The notes beneath the pieces were generated by a model. The model was not told where the DNA came from. It saw only the letters and a list, made by a program, of their open reading frames with translations, and made no database searches. Position numbers and translations under genes: made by a program. 64,000 nucleotides of DNA. It comes from Tridacna crocea. Taxonomy: Eukaryota; Mollusca; Bivalvia; Cardiida; Cardiidae. The stretch's first letter is position 1. The number at the start of each line of letters is the position of its first letter. Positions 25,484 to 32,302 of this stretch are shown piece after piece. Location: the NCBI GenBank assembly GCA_943736015.1, contig OX031063.1:41804672-41868671 (forward strand), given 5' to 3'.

Positions 25484-27394
25484 ATAGATAGATAAAACGC
25501 TGATGATGACGATAACGACCTATGGTATTTCACGTTTACAATTCAAATAATTCATTTAAACAACAACGGAAAAAGAAATCCTTCAATCACTCTACGTGGA
25601 ATTCAAATATGTCCTGTTCCCACTAAGATATTTCTAGTACATTATGGAAGGCGAAAGTTGTTGATAGTTTAAAGATAATTAAAACCACTCCGAGATGTTT
25701 GAATGATGCGATACAAACACAGCATCTTCTTTGCCGTATACAACCATCCCCCTGACAACACGTTAATCGTTAATGTTACCAGTGCTCGTATTCACCAACC
25801 ATTCTTAATTAAGAACGTTCTTTGTCTTATTCTCTAGAATTTTCAACATTTGTAAGTAACACAACTTCTGATTGGCTAAACCATTCGGTTTAGCCAATCA
25901 GAAGTTGTGTTACTTACAAATTTAGAAAACTTTGGAGAACAAGACTAAGAATATTCTCAAGATTGGTTGGTGAATACGAGCCCAGTACTGTCAGTCAAAT
26001 AAGCTTTCACCATACTGTCTCGTGGTTTGCGAATCCTATAGTTAGAGAACGTATGAAGAAAATGTCGGAAAAGGAGAATAAATGCTGGTGCCTAGTACTA
26101 TCGTCAGTTCCCTCAATGTTGTTTACTCCTACAAAGACAAGTCCCATTAAGTATTATCCTGCTCAATGAATTGACACTTTAAAGCCGATATAAGAAAAAA
26201 CGAGTGATGGTAATTCAAATTCATTTCAGGAGAAAACACATCTCCTGATCGGACGTGTAGGTCCGATCTTAATCTACACTGTCCGCAAGAGGTCAGTGAT
26301 TCGCACTTAGCAGCCAATGGGTAAATTAAGCCACAATAAATCTGCCGTATCATATGCAGGTGCTTTCAATTTTGCAACAAGAGATATCTTTTTACAAAAA
26401 AAGACGCCGTAAATCTGCCCTCAAACAGGCACGCAGAGACTCTCATAATAAACATGACCACGTATTTTGACCAATCACAAGCGTCTATTGGTTCATTCGA
26501 ATTTATAAATACTAGAAAGTAGGTCGAAACCAGCGCAATCAGCTACACCGAAAAAAAAAGTCTCATTTTCTTTCGTGGTTTGCAAATAGTTAACATCTAA
26601 ATATCTGCAGACTATTCTTTGAGTATTGACACAGTTACCATATCGTCGGTTTACTTCAAAAACCTCGTAACTACATCTTGAAACAAGCTATATCGTGAAT
26701 AAGGAAGCATTGCTCATAACAACCACAAGATGTTTTTTTTAAGTGTCATACTTAGTATACGATTGTACTTTCAAAGGTATCCGTGCCAAGTCCTTGCATA
26801 TTCAGTACCGTACAGGACTTGAGAACAGAGAGTCACTGGCTAGAATCTCAGGCTTACCTTTTTTATCGATGATAGTCATTGCGAAAGGATTCACTCCAAT
26901 CTAACCGCTTTGCCCAAGTTCGAAGTAAACAGCTCAGAGACAGAGATGAGGAAATCTGTTTTTAGTATATGACGATGAAGTTGGCAAGAGGGCTGCCACA
27001 ACACCTCGGCCTTTTTTCCTCTGAAAGAAACCGAGCTAATGAAACAAATGTCTCAATGTTTTCAAAAGGCCTCTCTTTTACTGGGTCGTTAAAAGTTGGC
27101 ATTGTTTTGTAAAGTTATAGAGTCCATGACCATTAATTGTGAGTCGATAAGCGGGTATATACCCAGTGTTCACCACACACCCAACTATCTTATCAAACAG
27201 GGCTAGCACCAGAAGTAACTACGTCGTTAAAACAATGAGGACGGGTTTGACAAAACTTGGCGAACACAATGTTTACATCACCTCTTACCTGTTTCACCTT
27301 CTCCATCTCAGTAGTGTTTGGTTTTTGTCGAACAGAATAGAACAGATTCCTTCGTCGGTTAGAATCGAGTACCTCGGACCATAGGTGGAAGGAC
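1240..27394 (-). CDS. Adhesion G protein-coupled receptor, ectodomain only
   Basis: A cell-surface receptor of the adhesion GPCR class. Its long ectodomain is normally cut at the GPS site and stays bound to a seven-helix part, which here lies beyond the left edge. Exons, high to low: (27289-27394), (26858-26900), 21005-21207, 14279-14486, 12782-13018, 11083-11199, 10014-10333, 7475-7543, 6262-6424, 5795-5926, 4907-4991, 4412-4526, 1240-1386; bracketed ones are tentative. Domain order: unrecognised Cys-containing region, Thr-rich linker, HRM, GAIN, GPS (CNHLTNF). All phases agree except for doubt at the GAIN-GPS junction. HRM+GAIN+GPS is the layout of latrophilin-like and related receptors, but no lectin or olfactomedin domain is seen, so the subfamily cannot be named. 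The start codon and signal peptide were not found. Confidence 0.85.
1473..1701 (+). mobile_element. TTAA-foldback MITE, full copy (type A)
   Basis: Reference description of the family: about 230 bp, ends TTAACCC(T)TTCCCAAACGAC and AACAATCCCTGGTTT on opposite strands, a GAAAGCATTTGCAGACGAC segment in the left half, and a central palindrome GAAAACATTGTGGGAAAAGG...CCTTTTCCCACAATGTTTTC around GCTGGTTACCAGC. There is no coding capacity. TTAA at both ends followed by CCC fits piggyBac-type targeting (inference). Type A has GATAGGGTAG before the palindrome and CTACTATTCCAGACCCG after it. Confidence 0.9.
2077..2303 (-). mobile_element. TTAA-foldback MITE (type C)
   Basis: Type C: TTTACCAAAC ends and TTTGGTAAAGGGTTAA. 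The palindrome has one arm GTGGGAAAAGAAG with the loop GGTAACCAGC. Confidence 0.85.
2443..2671 (+). mobile_element. TTAA-foldback MITE (type B)
   Basis: Type B: TTAACTCATTACC left end, CAGGGTCGTCAAAAGTAGGG and GTGTGGTAATGGGTTAA right end. One arm has GGGAATAGG instead of GGGAAAAGG. Confidence 0.88.
2672..4411. other. Receptor intron, mostly unique AT-rich sequence
   Basis: Holds a GCTAAGCG-family palindrome (3085-3170) and a GTTGTTGTTGTT run at 3400. The stretch 2690-2800 (TTCATCTAGTTTTTC...GCCCCTGACAGT) has a diverged relative at 44965-45065. Nothing coding is supported below the 4412 donor. Confidence 0.5.
4412..4526 (-). CDS. GAIN subdomain B exon before the GPS
   Basis: Encodes RLFEPYINSDVLSSKVLNAD and LKSSVKISFSIK. 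'INSDVLSSKV' and 'VKISFSI' correspond to the last conserved strands before the GPS (compare VNSQVIAASI...VIFTV in latrophilins). The end is uncertain. The donor AAG|gtcaga at 4412 keeps frame with the GPS exon, but the frame stays open to a TAA at 4334, through a Cys (HPCALN) that could supply the missing first GPS cysteine. Confidence 0.72.
4907..4991 (-). CDS. GAIN subdomain B exon
   Basis: Encodes DLYIHLYYAKFQSIANLVTS TNTEINGP in one frame. Strands of this kind (hydrophobic 'YIHLYY', then 'FQSIANLV') occupy the middle of GAIN B. Acceptor tttcag|ATCTCT, donor CCAAG|gtaatt, phase 2. Confidence 0.82.
5795..5926 (-). CDS. GAIN subdomain B exon
   Basis: Encodes ELSIHVLDRAENFSSFMDKQ and NGIFLPNDVFKNAIQGTS. 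The run 'I.LP...F' matches the GAIN beta-sandwich. Acceptor ttttag|AGCTTT, donor AGTG|gtaagt, phase 1. Confidence 0.85.
6262..6424 (-). CDS. GAIN domain exon
   Basis: Encodes GYLENKVTKILQTVEQLSTN and on to NTMVNVQNL. It forms helix pairs followed by the first strand of GAIN subdomain B. Acceptor attatag|GGTTAC, donor CTAG|gtgagt, phase 1. It contains a basic stretch EKRKRAVE whose meaning is unclear. Confidence 0.85.
6753..6981 (+). mobile_element. TTAA-foldback MITE (type B)
   Basis: TTAACTCATTACCAAATGAC to GTAATGGGTTAA, palindrome almost perfect. Confidence 0.9.
7171..7402 (+). repeat. Tandem duplication, ~117-bp unit x2
   Basis: ACCTATAAAATAATAATTCT begins both units (7171 and 7289), and each ends TTTTAAGAC. 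Identity is about 93%. It lies just upstream of the 7475-7543 receptor exon. Confidence 0.9.
7475..7543 (-). CDS. GAIN subdomain A small exon
   Basis: 23 codons, GCSEVVSNIVDTSKVAVWKF TRN without gap, phase 0 on both sides. The 'VSN.(L/I)......W' pattern is usual in GAIN subdomain A. Acceptor gttacag|GGTTGT, donor AAT|gtgagt. Confidence 0.85.
7739..7965 (+). mobile_element. TTAA-foldback MITE, worn
   Basis: TTACCTCTTTACCACACGAC, diverged core (GAAAACATTTGGGG against CCCACAAGGTTTTC), end GGTAAAGGGATAA. Confidence 0.7.
8622..8785. repeat. Long inverted repeat with 61-bp perfect arms
   Basis: Arms 8639-8699 and 8708-8768 are exact complements around an 8-base spacer (ACCCTCCG). With one mismatch the arms extend to about 78 bp (8622-8785). 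Features: CGGTGAAAGATCG at the outer end, CACGAGTGG at the inner end. A piece of similar sequence (GTAAGATCGAAAAATATTTT) near 9024 suggests a larger element of about 500 bp ending near 9085. Confidence 0.92.
8786..10013. other. Receptor intron
   Basis: The first 300 bases probably belong to the element around the 8622 inverted repeat. The rest is AT-rich without recognised repeats or exons. Confidence 0.5.
10014..10333 (-). CDS. HRM domain end and start of GAIN subdomain A
   Basis: 320 bp. GLATRRCIDNSLTSENHAEW and DLPDLSQCIS complete the HRM domain (A-x-R-x-C ... W-x-x-PDLSxC). There follow about 75 helical residues (FAKSLSENNTVKPESIIDIA ... VRVLADLVVKSD) typical of GAIN subdomain A. Donor AAA|gtacgt, phase 0. 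Confidence 0.92.
10743..10963 (-). mobile_element. TTAA-foldback MITE (type B)
   Basis: TTAACCCATTACCACACAAT to GATAATGAGTTAA. The outer part of one palindrome arm is missing (CCTTTTGTGGG). Confidence 0.85.
11083..11199 (-). CDS. HRM (hormone receptor) domain, first exon
   Basis: Encodes EYDGTFCIGTQDPYPGSYIV and WSDTAIGNTDIKPCPSQAE. CxG near the start, the central W and the CP pair are the first half of the HRM consensus. Acceptor ttacag|AGTATG, donor GAAG|gtaatg, phase 1 on both sides. Confidence 0.9.
11825..11940. repeat. Foldback repeat (GCTAAGCG...CAGTGTAGATC family)
   Basis: GCTGCTAAGCGTGACTCACTGACC, then a palindrome GATCCAAAATCAGACTGCAC with its complement CAGTCTGATCTTGGATC. Other copies: 3085-3170, 5130-5235, 20532-20640, 21560-21630, 26230-26320, 41770-41830. 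Confidence 0.7.
12122..12507 (+). repeat. Three tandem copies of a ~126-bp unit
   Basis: TATGAAAAGTTGTCATTCTA starts near 12122, 12251 and 12377, and each unit ends GATGGxCCCTTTTTGCG. Copies 2 and 3 are nearly identical (CTTTAAATGA); copy 1 differs. The array lies in the receptor intron next to the Thr-linker exon. Confidence 0.92.
12550..12753 (-). mobile_element. TTAA-foldback MITE (type B), next to the Thr-linker exon
   Basis: TTAACCCATTACC to GGTAATGAGTTAA, with a shortened GTCACTTTTATTTGGAC part. Its edge is 28 bases from the receptor exon at 12782. Confidence 0.85.
12782..13018 (-). CDS. Thr-rich mucin-like linker exon of the receptor
   Basis: Starts FTYCDNGVIGTKCKSPT after acceptor cctcag|TCACGT, then runs for about 60 residues of almost only Thr and Ser, and ends TTRG-like at AGAG|gtgacc. 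Such stretches are usually heavily O-glycosylated stalks. It is encoded by ACA/ACT-rich near-microsatellite DNA (GTTGTT on the plus strand), so length variation between individuals is likely. A MITE lies 28 bases past the donor. Confidence 0.85.
14279..14486 (-). CDS. Receptor ectodomain exon B (unknown domain, continued)
   Basis: Acceptor tctcag|CATACA, donor GAGT|gtaggt. Encodes SIDYLPSKFCKNGTADSNNS, IAIRRRLLVDIPITYVYMPQ and PALDVSDELTISYE. It carries sequons NGT and NNS. The strand-like pattern continues exon A, so the two probably form one domain of about 130 residues ending just before the Cys pair of the next exon. Confidence 0.8.
14622..14852 (+). mobile_element. TTAA-foldback MITE (type B)
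   Basis: Full copy. The right arm has an extra CA (CCCACACAGTG). It lies between the 14279 receptor exon and the 5.3-kb block. Confidence 0.85.
15023..16510. other. Left interior of the 5.3-kb block
   Basis: AT-rich with inverted-repeat segments near 15415-15510. No open frame of interest and no known domain seen. Confidence 0.45.
16511..17165 (+). repeat. Direct duplication, ~335-bp unit x2
   Basis: GACCAATGACGCTAG starts at 16513 and 16848 (CCAATGACGCTAGTAGAATT), and both units contain AAAATCCAACCCTTCAGCAATG and GATAATCAACAGATTTAGAT. Identity is moderate with small indels. It lies inside the 14971-20310 block. Confidence 0.85.
17525..17735 (+). repeat. Short direct duplication before the Tc1 relic
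   Basis: CCCCTAACTCTCATAxTAA and GGCCGAAxAGCCTTTA(C/T)GAAAAC occur twice, about 115 bp apart. Confidence 0.7.
17740..18240 (+). pseudogene. Tc1/mariner-type transposase relic
   Basis: Broken reading frames include HLNQRPERRSTRVWCWKNEH, VSDACIIEHDHKDG, a stop, then SVHLWAGVS. This is the Tc1 pattern '(R)VWRR..ER...ACI.EHDR.GG.SVMVWGGIS' in the middle of the DDE domain. Stops and frame changes show that it is dead. The catalytic Asp/Glu residues cannot be placed with confidence. Confidence 0.65.
18563..18592 (+). repeat. G-rich run
   Basis: TGGTGGTGGGGGGGGGGAAGGGGGG carries several runs of three or more G and could form a G-quadruplex on this strand. No gene is nearby. Confidence 0.7.
18720..20180. 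other. Right interior of the 5.3-kb block
   Basis: A very worn MITE (18720-18875) and short open frames (19224-19481, 19921-20115 on the minus strand) without recognised domains. Part of the right inverted repeat lies at 20120-20215. Confidence 0.45.
20304..20532 (-). mobile_element. TTAA-foldback MITE (type B) at the right edge of the 5.3-kb block
   Basis: The left end reads GAACCCCATTACCACAC (TTAA lost) and the right end GGTAATGGGTTAA. The loop is GGTAACCATTATT, so one arm is changed by three bases. Confidence 0.82.
20533..20645. repeat. Foldback repeat, best copy of the GCTAAGCG family
   Basis: GCTGCTAAGCGCGACTCGCT and a clear stem: CAATGTAGATCCAAGATCAG against CTGATCTTGAATCTACATTG. It abuts MITE copies on both sides. 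Confidence 0.75.
20706..20933 (+). mobile_element. TTAA-foldback MITE (type A)
   Basis: GTTTCCCAAACGGCAAATTT to GGGAAATGGTTAA. The palindrome has GTGGCAAAAGG in one arm. It ends 72 bases before the 21005 receptor exon. Confidence 0.85.
21005..21207 (-). CDS. Receptor ectodomain exon A (Cys-containing, unknown domain)
   Basis: Acceptor tttacag|CCAACA, donor CAG|gtaaag, 67 codons. Contains DECSKSLNGTITIAIGNGEF, RGIQVPPCEEDSSNWLLKLS and PFDCKPNHSYVQ. Three cysteines, several N-glycosylation sequons (NGT, NHS) and alternating hydrophobic residues suggest an extracellular beta-rich fold. I do not recognise the domain. It joins the 14.4-kb exon in phase 0. Confidence 0.8.
21951..22160 (+). mobile_element. 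TTAA-foldback MITE, two left halves joined head to head
   Basis: It starts as a normal type B copy. After the worn palindrome it continues with the complement of its own left half (TTTTTACCATTCACAAAACA AATGTCAAATT) instead of the right half, and then stops without a TTAA end. Confidence 0.7.
22178..22367. mobile_element. Foldback element, copy 1 (GTATTCACCAACC ends)
   Basis: The ends CGTATTCACCAACCAT and GGTTGGTGAATA are inverted. The centre is a long palindrome, CTTCTGATTGGCTAAACCATT and its complement, meeting at CCATTCGG. The same element occurs at 25783. Confidence 0.85.
22375..22520. mobile_element. Foldback MITE copy (CCAATAGC family)
   Basis: GACCAATAGCGAAAAGTGTC, GTCAGCCTGCGCCGACTGCG and GATGCATTAAGCCCCG match the 24935 copy. 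It directly follows the 22178 foldback. Confidence 0.65.
22930..23135 (+). mobile_element. TTAA-foldback MITE lacking the right palindrome arm
   Basis: The left arm GTGGGAAAAGG-like part is present (TTTTGGGAAAAGGAG), then GCTGGTAAC jumps straight to GTTTCTTTAC. The right end GGTAAAGGGTTAA is intact. Confidence 0.75.
23194..23409 (-). mobile_element. TTAA-foldback MITE (type B)
   Basis: CAATTACCACACAATCCCAA to GGTAATGAGTTAG. The left edge is blurred by an adjoining GGTAAAGG fragment. Confidence 0.8.
23633..23858 (+). mobile_element. TTAA-foldback MITE, worn
   Basis: CCAGACGACAAAATC, CATTTGCAGACGAC, palindrome with TTGAAAATGCTGGGTACC, end GTAACGACTTAA. A further worn copy follows at 23900-24020. 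Confidence 0.75.
24591..24823 (+). mobile_element. TTAA-foldback MITE (type C-like)
   Basis: CTTTACCCGTTACCACACGG to GCGTGGTAAAGGATTAA. The left arm is worn (TTTTGTAGGTAATGG), the right arm normal. Confidence 0.78.
24935..25120. mobile_element. Foldback MITE, best copy of the CCAATAGC family
   Basis: AATTTACCAATAGCGAAAAG, then a palindrome around CAGCCTGCGCGAAGTGCGCAG, then GATGCATTAAACCCCC and TTTTCACAGATCATGGCTC. A comparable copy is at 22375-22520. Confidence 0.7.
25408..25497 (+). repeat. Compound microsatellite (AAT, AAG, AAAT)
   Basis: ATAATAATAATAA, then AAG repeats, then AATA repeats up to GATAGATA. Confidence 0.95.
25783..25984. mobile_element. Foldback element, copy 2 (GTATTCACCAACC ends)
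   Basis: Nearly identical to the 22178 copy, including the central ACCATTCGGTTTAGCC palindrome. The outer bases GCTCGTATT/AATACGAGC pair further than in copy 1. Confidence 0.85.
26321..26857. other. Unassigned stretch upstream of the receptor exons
   Basis: No repeat or exon recognised. A CAATCACAAGCGTC...TATAAATAC run at 26464-26512 looks promoter-like on the plus strand (CCAAT-like and TATA-like words), but no gene starts after it. Confidence 0.35.
26858..26900 (-). CDS. Possible small upstream exon of the receptor gene
   Basis: 43 bp between ggttag|ATTGGA and AAAAAAG|gtaagc, reading IGVNPFAMTIIDKK. It starts in phase 0 and ends in phase 1, exactly what the exons on either side need. The donor is good; the acceptor has a poor pyrimidine tract. 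Confidence 0.4.
27289..27394 (-). CDS. Possible upstream exon of the receptor gene
   Basis: A 35-codon open stretch with a pyrimidine-rich acceptor (ccacccag|GTCCTT) and a strong donor (CAG|gtaaga), reading SFHLWSEVLDSNRRRNLFYS then VRQKPNTTEMEKVKQ. It ends in phase 0, which fits the next candidate exon. No family recognised. It could belong to this gene or be a chance exon-like stretch. Confidence 0.4.
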
Positions 27395-27863
27395 CTGGGT
27401 GGAGAAGAAGCGGTGATTTATCCCTTTCTCGGTGTTCTTTCACAGACATATATCTCTCCCCCGAAAAAATTCTAAAATGAAAAGTCGAGAAATATCTGTA
27501 AAAACTGCATTTAAATCGAAGTTTGACTAATGCTTCATTTTTGCCCTTGTACACTAGTGTGTGCTATATAGACTAAATAGGCATATATAAGACACGCGGA
27601 GGCGAGTAAGAAAAAATTCCCAAAATGAAACGTGTCACATATTGGTAAGGAAAAAAATTCTAAAATGAAACATGTCACGTATCGATTGCAATACAGTTCT
27701 TAAATGTTTCTAGGGTGTATACTGTTTACTATGTTTTCGACTCTGTGTGATGGGGGTGGATGGGTGGAAGGACAGGGTTTGAGGGACTGAGACAAAGAAT
27801 CGAGACTTGGATAAATAATTATGTCTTTTATTTGTGCCTCTGACATGTTGAAAGCTTATGCTT
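27395..27863. other. Unassigned stretch, small direct repeat
   Basis: AAAAAATTCTAAAATGAAA(A/C)xTGTCAC-type words recur at 27465, 27615 and 27655. Nothing coding. Confidence 0.4.
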
Positions 27864-28095
27864 TTAATATATTACCTCACAATCCCTACTTTTGACGACC
27901 CTGAGAAAAAAGACTATGGAAAACATAGTGGGAAACGGAGAAAGTGCTGGTAACCAGCATTTTCTCCTTTTCCCACAATGTTTTCTTCCCTTTACAAAAA
28001 AAAAATCATCAAATTTTCACTCACTTTCATTTTGTCGTCTGCAAATGCTTTCAATTTAGATCATTCTAAAGTGTTGTCGTTTGGTAAATAGTTAA
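27864..28095 (-). mobile_element. TTAA-foldback MITE (type B)
   Basis: TTAATATATTACCTCACAAT to TTGGTAAATAGTTAA. Full length, with an A-run in the flank of the palindrome. Confidence 0.83.
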
Positions 28096-28196
28096 AGGCG
28101 ATACAGATCACGATCAGCCAGCAGCAAACATACAGTTTGATCTTAAAACGAGCATGTCCAAAACATGTTGAGTAAGGTAGGTGAGAACCTTTAAAA

Positions 28197-28420
28197 TTTT
28201 ACCGAACGACAAAATGTTGGACATTTCTGCAATGAAAATTTCCGAAAGAAAATTTAACTTTTTACCAAACGACAAAATTTAAGACTTGTTCAAATTGAAA
28301 GCATTTGCTGACGACAAGATAAGCGTGACTCAAAAATTTAAACGCGACTTTGGAAGAGTAGAAAACATTGTGAGAAATGGAAGAAATGCTGGTTACCAGC
28401 ATTTTCTCACTCTCTTGCAC
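28197..28420 (+). mobile_element. TTAA-foldback MITE, cut off, preceded by a partial copy
   Basis: A left-end fragment (28197-28250) is followed by a copy starting TTAACTTTTTACC at 28253. It breaks off in the right arm (TTTTCTCACTCTC). A right-half-only piece lies at 28987-29073 and another worn copy at 29090-29240. Confidence 0.75.
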
Positions 28421-29505
28421 TCCGGATCATTACATTCACCTCTGTAATGGGCTCAGAAAGTAGCGCGTCATTACGTCATATTTTTGTCACATGACCATAA
28501 CTCAAAATGGCTACACACACGCCGGTAAAAGAAAGACCTATATCGATTGTTTCGTGTGCTGTTCAAACAGCATGGGACCAATCAGACTTAGTGATAGGAA
28601 ATTAACAAAAGAGGGATTTTCTGAAAAGCCTAAATATCTTTAAAGGACGATAACTTGATTTTTAATCGTACAAACTTAGATCCAGCGGTGTGTCAAATCA
28701 GTTGTCATCATTCATGGGCGCAGCCATTTTTGTTAAAATCGGCGTAAGATTATGAAAAGTGAAGAGGCTCGAAAAAAATAGTTCCATTTTCTACAGGTAA
28801 ATTCATCAGTTTGAACGCACCTATAATGTACCCAGAATCATATTTCCTTTGTCTAACTTACAATTATACATATGAGACAGTTAAACAGTAACAAAACATC
28901 TTTTCCTCGGTTTGACAAGATTCTTGTCATTTAGCCCATCGCAGAGATGTATGTGAGGTAACGAACGACAACTCTGCTCGGAGATTGGCATTTTCTCCTT
29001 TTCCTATGCAGTGTTTTCAGAAGGCTTCTTCTCCCGGGACGTAAAAACCAGGGATTGTTTGGTAAAGGGTTAATGTCTGTCGATGATTCAGGACGAGATT
29101 CGTCGCTGAAAGGGTAGAAAACATTGTGGGCAAAGGAAAAACTTACTGGTAACCAGCATTTTCCACTTCTCTAGCAAGGTTTTCACAAGTTTTCTTCCTC
29201 GGGTTTAGTAAAACACGGGATTGTTTAGTAAATGTTCAGTAAGATCTACGTAGTCTAAAGGAAACTGAAACCTGTTCTAAAAATAACTAACATGAAACTA
29301 GATTTTGACTGAAAGATGAAGTTCTTTTAGAGTTTGATATTAAGGTAAATTTTGTTGGGTTTAATTATCGTGTAGTTACAGCTTGGTAAAATATGAAACC
29401 TTCTACAATTTTAATCTATTGAAAAAAAAAAAACAACAAAGATTGTCTGCAGAAACCAATTGATGAATTGGCACTAGAATCTAGATCTAATCTAGATCTA
29501 CTTGC

Positions 29506-29734
29506 TTAACCCTTTCCAAAACAATCCCTGGTTTATACGGGTCTGGAATAGTAACCTTTTGAAAACATTGTGGGAAAAGGAGAAAATACCGGTAAACAGC
29601 ATTTTCCGCTTTTCCCACAATGTTTTCTACCCTATCATAGGCAGGAATCATCTTTTCAGCAAGAGTTGAATTGTCGCCTGCAAATACTTTCAATTTGGTC
29701 TAGTCCAAAAGTTTGTCGTTTGGGAAAGGGTTAA
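29506..29734 (-). mobile_element. TTAA-foldback MITE (type A)
   Basis: TTAACCCTTTCCAAAACAAT to TTTGGGAAAGGGTTAA. The centre of the palindrome is altered (TACCGGTAAACAGC). Confidence 0.88.
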
Positions 29735-29924
29735 GAAAGCAACATCAGAGCTCTCTGTGAGCAATCAGACCTGCTTTAGCAAGTCTTTTTGAAGGGAATA
29801 TTCGTGACAAACTGGTCTGGAGAAGATAAATTCTCGCACCTTGTTAACACCCCCCACCCGCACCACGAAAAGGCGTGGGGAGGGGGAAAATATGGTAATA
29901 GATCTAGTTGCCATCCGTCATGCC

Positions 29925-31345
29925 GTCCCACTTTCTTGTGCATAACTCAAAGACGATACGGTATAAACATGAAACTTCACAGGTGGATAGATACAGACTA
30001 GAAACCACAACTCTTGATTGCATAGTTTAGGAGTTATTGCCCTTTCAAAGAATTCACTCGTCTACTCGTGGAAGATTTACGAGTAAGAAATGGATTGTGA
30101 CGAGTGAAATATCAGTCATAGTCGTCCGGCAGGGCGAGTGGTAATAGAATGTAGAAAACAAATATACTTTTTCAAATGAATATTTAACTTACAGGAGACA
30201 AAACGGTCATTCTATCATATTGAATTTCAGCGAATTAACAGGACACAAAACGTGCTGGTACCCACTCAAAATAAAGACCGGTTTCAAGTCAGCCTAATGA
30301 TATAACCCGGCACATGTTCATTACATGTATACAGATGTTCAAAATTTGCTTCGGGTGGATCTAATATTCAATACGAGTATCTTTTCTAATTATTAAAATG
30401 AACGATATTAACAATTATGCAAATACTTTCCTGAAACCAGTTCGAAAAAACTACGTTGTTTTCGCTTTATTATTTCAATAACTTCACCGGATAAATGGTA
30501 TCGGTTATTGACACCCGGTATTTAATGTTCGTTGCTATGTGACCGAATAGAATTAGCGTTTCCGTTTCGTCTGAAAAAATCAAGAGTCAAATATTAGACG
30601 GGTTTTTCTCGTCGGACGAGTGAGAATCAAAGCAGGGCAAGGTTTTTTTGTCAAAGTTACTTATCCTACAGGACGATTGTCTTTTCTGGAAATTTTAGGA
30701 CTCCGCTTTCTTATTTTTCTTACTTAAATTTTGTCCGGGACTTAACTTGAAAACTAGATCTAGATCTACACGAGATATTCAATATAGAAATTCACGGGTC
30801 GATCGATCACATTGGGAAGAAGTAGAGTGTACAAGAAAAGTAACTTTCCGTGCCATAATTTAGGAGTTATTTCCTAGAACATAACTCGAAAACTATTAAA
30901 AATGTAGATCTCAACATGCTACTAGACTAGACTATATATAGGTGCATAGTTCACATTGAGAAGTGCACAGCGAGGAACCATAATTCTTTGTTGCATTTTC
31001 TAGGAGTTATTGCCCTTTTTTTAACTTAAATTTTGTGTAGAGCTTAACTGAAGTAGATCTAGTCTATATATCTACATGAGATATAAACATGAAACTTCAC
31101 AGCTTAATTAGGTTGATAGATCTGTCATTGAGAAGAAGTGGAGTGTAGACTACAGGTTTCATAAAGTTTTTGCAAGTGCCATAATTTAGGAGTTATTGCT
31201 CTTTGTTATTTTTCATACTTAAATTTTGTCCGGAGCATAACTTGCAAATTATAAAAGGTATCACTATGAGATTTCAGAAGTAGGCAGATTTCATTGAGGA
31301 GAAATGCAGTACTTACCATCATTTTTGGAGTTATGTCCCTTTGTT
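29925..31345 (+). repeat. Degenerate ~160-bp satellite, about 5 units, interrupted
   Basis: Units share ACATGAAACTTCACAG, CATTGAGAAGAAGTG, TTTAGGAGTTATTGCCCTTT and CTTAAATTTTGTCCGG (29925-30060, 30690-30870, 30880-31015, 31020-31205, 31210-31345). The first and second are separated by the 30052-30625 insertion. Identity is low, so this is an old array. Confidence 0.75.
30052..30625. mobile_element. ~575-bp insertion with CACTCGTC inverted ends
   Basis: The left end GAATTCACTCGTCTACTCG and the complement of the right end GATTCTCACTCGTCCGACGA match imperfectly. It splits the satellite unit after GCCCTTTCAAA. No coding frame. The same ACTCGTG word occurs in the 8622 inverted repeat. Confidence 0.5.
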
Positions 31346-31617
31346 ATCATCTTTAATCTCAAGGTTTCTTTGGAGCATATCTCGAGATGTTTTAACATCA
31401 CAGCTGGATAATCGTCTGAGTATTGCAGTACACAAGAATGATGATGGCAAATCTCCACCTCTTTGCTCTTTGTTGTTTTTCTGATTTTGCCGTCTGATTT
31501 CATAATTATGTGTTTACACTTAACAGCCATTTAAGAAAAGTGCATCTTTAAGTTTTTTACTGTACTTTGTATAAATCATTACCAAGAAAAAATTCTTAAA
31601 ACTAGCTGTTTTAGCCT

Positions 31618-31792
31618 TTAACTCTTTACCACAGTCCCTGAGAAAGGGGCCTATATGAAATATTGTGGGTAAAGGAGAAAATGCTGGTTACCAGCATTTT
31701 CTCCTTTTCCCACAATATTTTGTATTGGCAAGATTTGTTGTTTGCAGATACTTTGAATTTCATCTAGTCCAAAAACGTTTTTGTTCGGTTAA
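31618..31792 (-). mobile_element. TTAA-foldback MITE, shortened, intact palindrome
   Basis: TTAACTCTTTACC to GTTCGGTTAA. About 50 bases are missing between the outer parts and the palindrome, which remains near perfect. A worn relative is at 31885-32095. Confidence 0.8.
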
Positions 31793-32302
31793 GAGATGAA
31801 CCAACCTACAGGAACATACACATCTATTGAACAAGCATTCGCCAGGGGATGGCTATGTCAACATGGCTCCTGTTCAACCTCTTTAGATGCAAAACAGCAA
31901 ATTTTTAGACTTGTCCAAATTGAAAGCATTTGCACACAACAAAGTAAGTGCAACCCAAAAGCTGAAATTTGTGTAGAAATATTTCACCAAAAAAGAGGAA
32001 ATATTGTGAAACAAAATTCTGCCCTTTTCAAACATAGTTTTTAATTTTTTTCTTCCTGAGGGTCGAGTATAATTAAAAATTGGTTGGTAAAGATCTTACA
32101 GCTACTGGTTGTTTGCAACTTTTGGCAACTTCCTTAAAGTCTTCAAGTCTTCTTTAATATTAAGACTATTTAAACTTGATGTTGTTCGATTATTGTTACA
32201 GTGGCTTACAGCCTAATTTTGTTTTGCAAGGGTCCAAGATATTTTACAAAACAAAAAACTGGCAAATTTTAGTTCCAGTTTTCATTTGCCTAAAAAAATG
32301 GC

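Noticed and set aside
31291..31530. 79-codon minus-strand open frame (MAVKCKHIIM...)
   Set aside because: It extends across a unit of the degenerate satellite and shows no domain.
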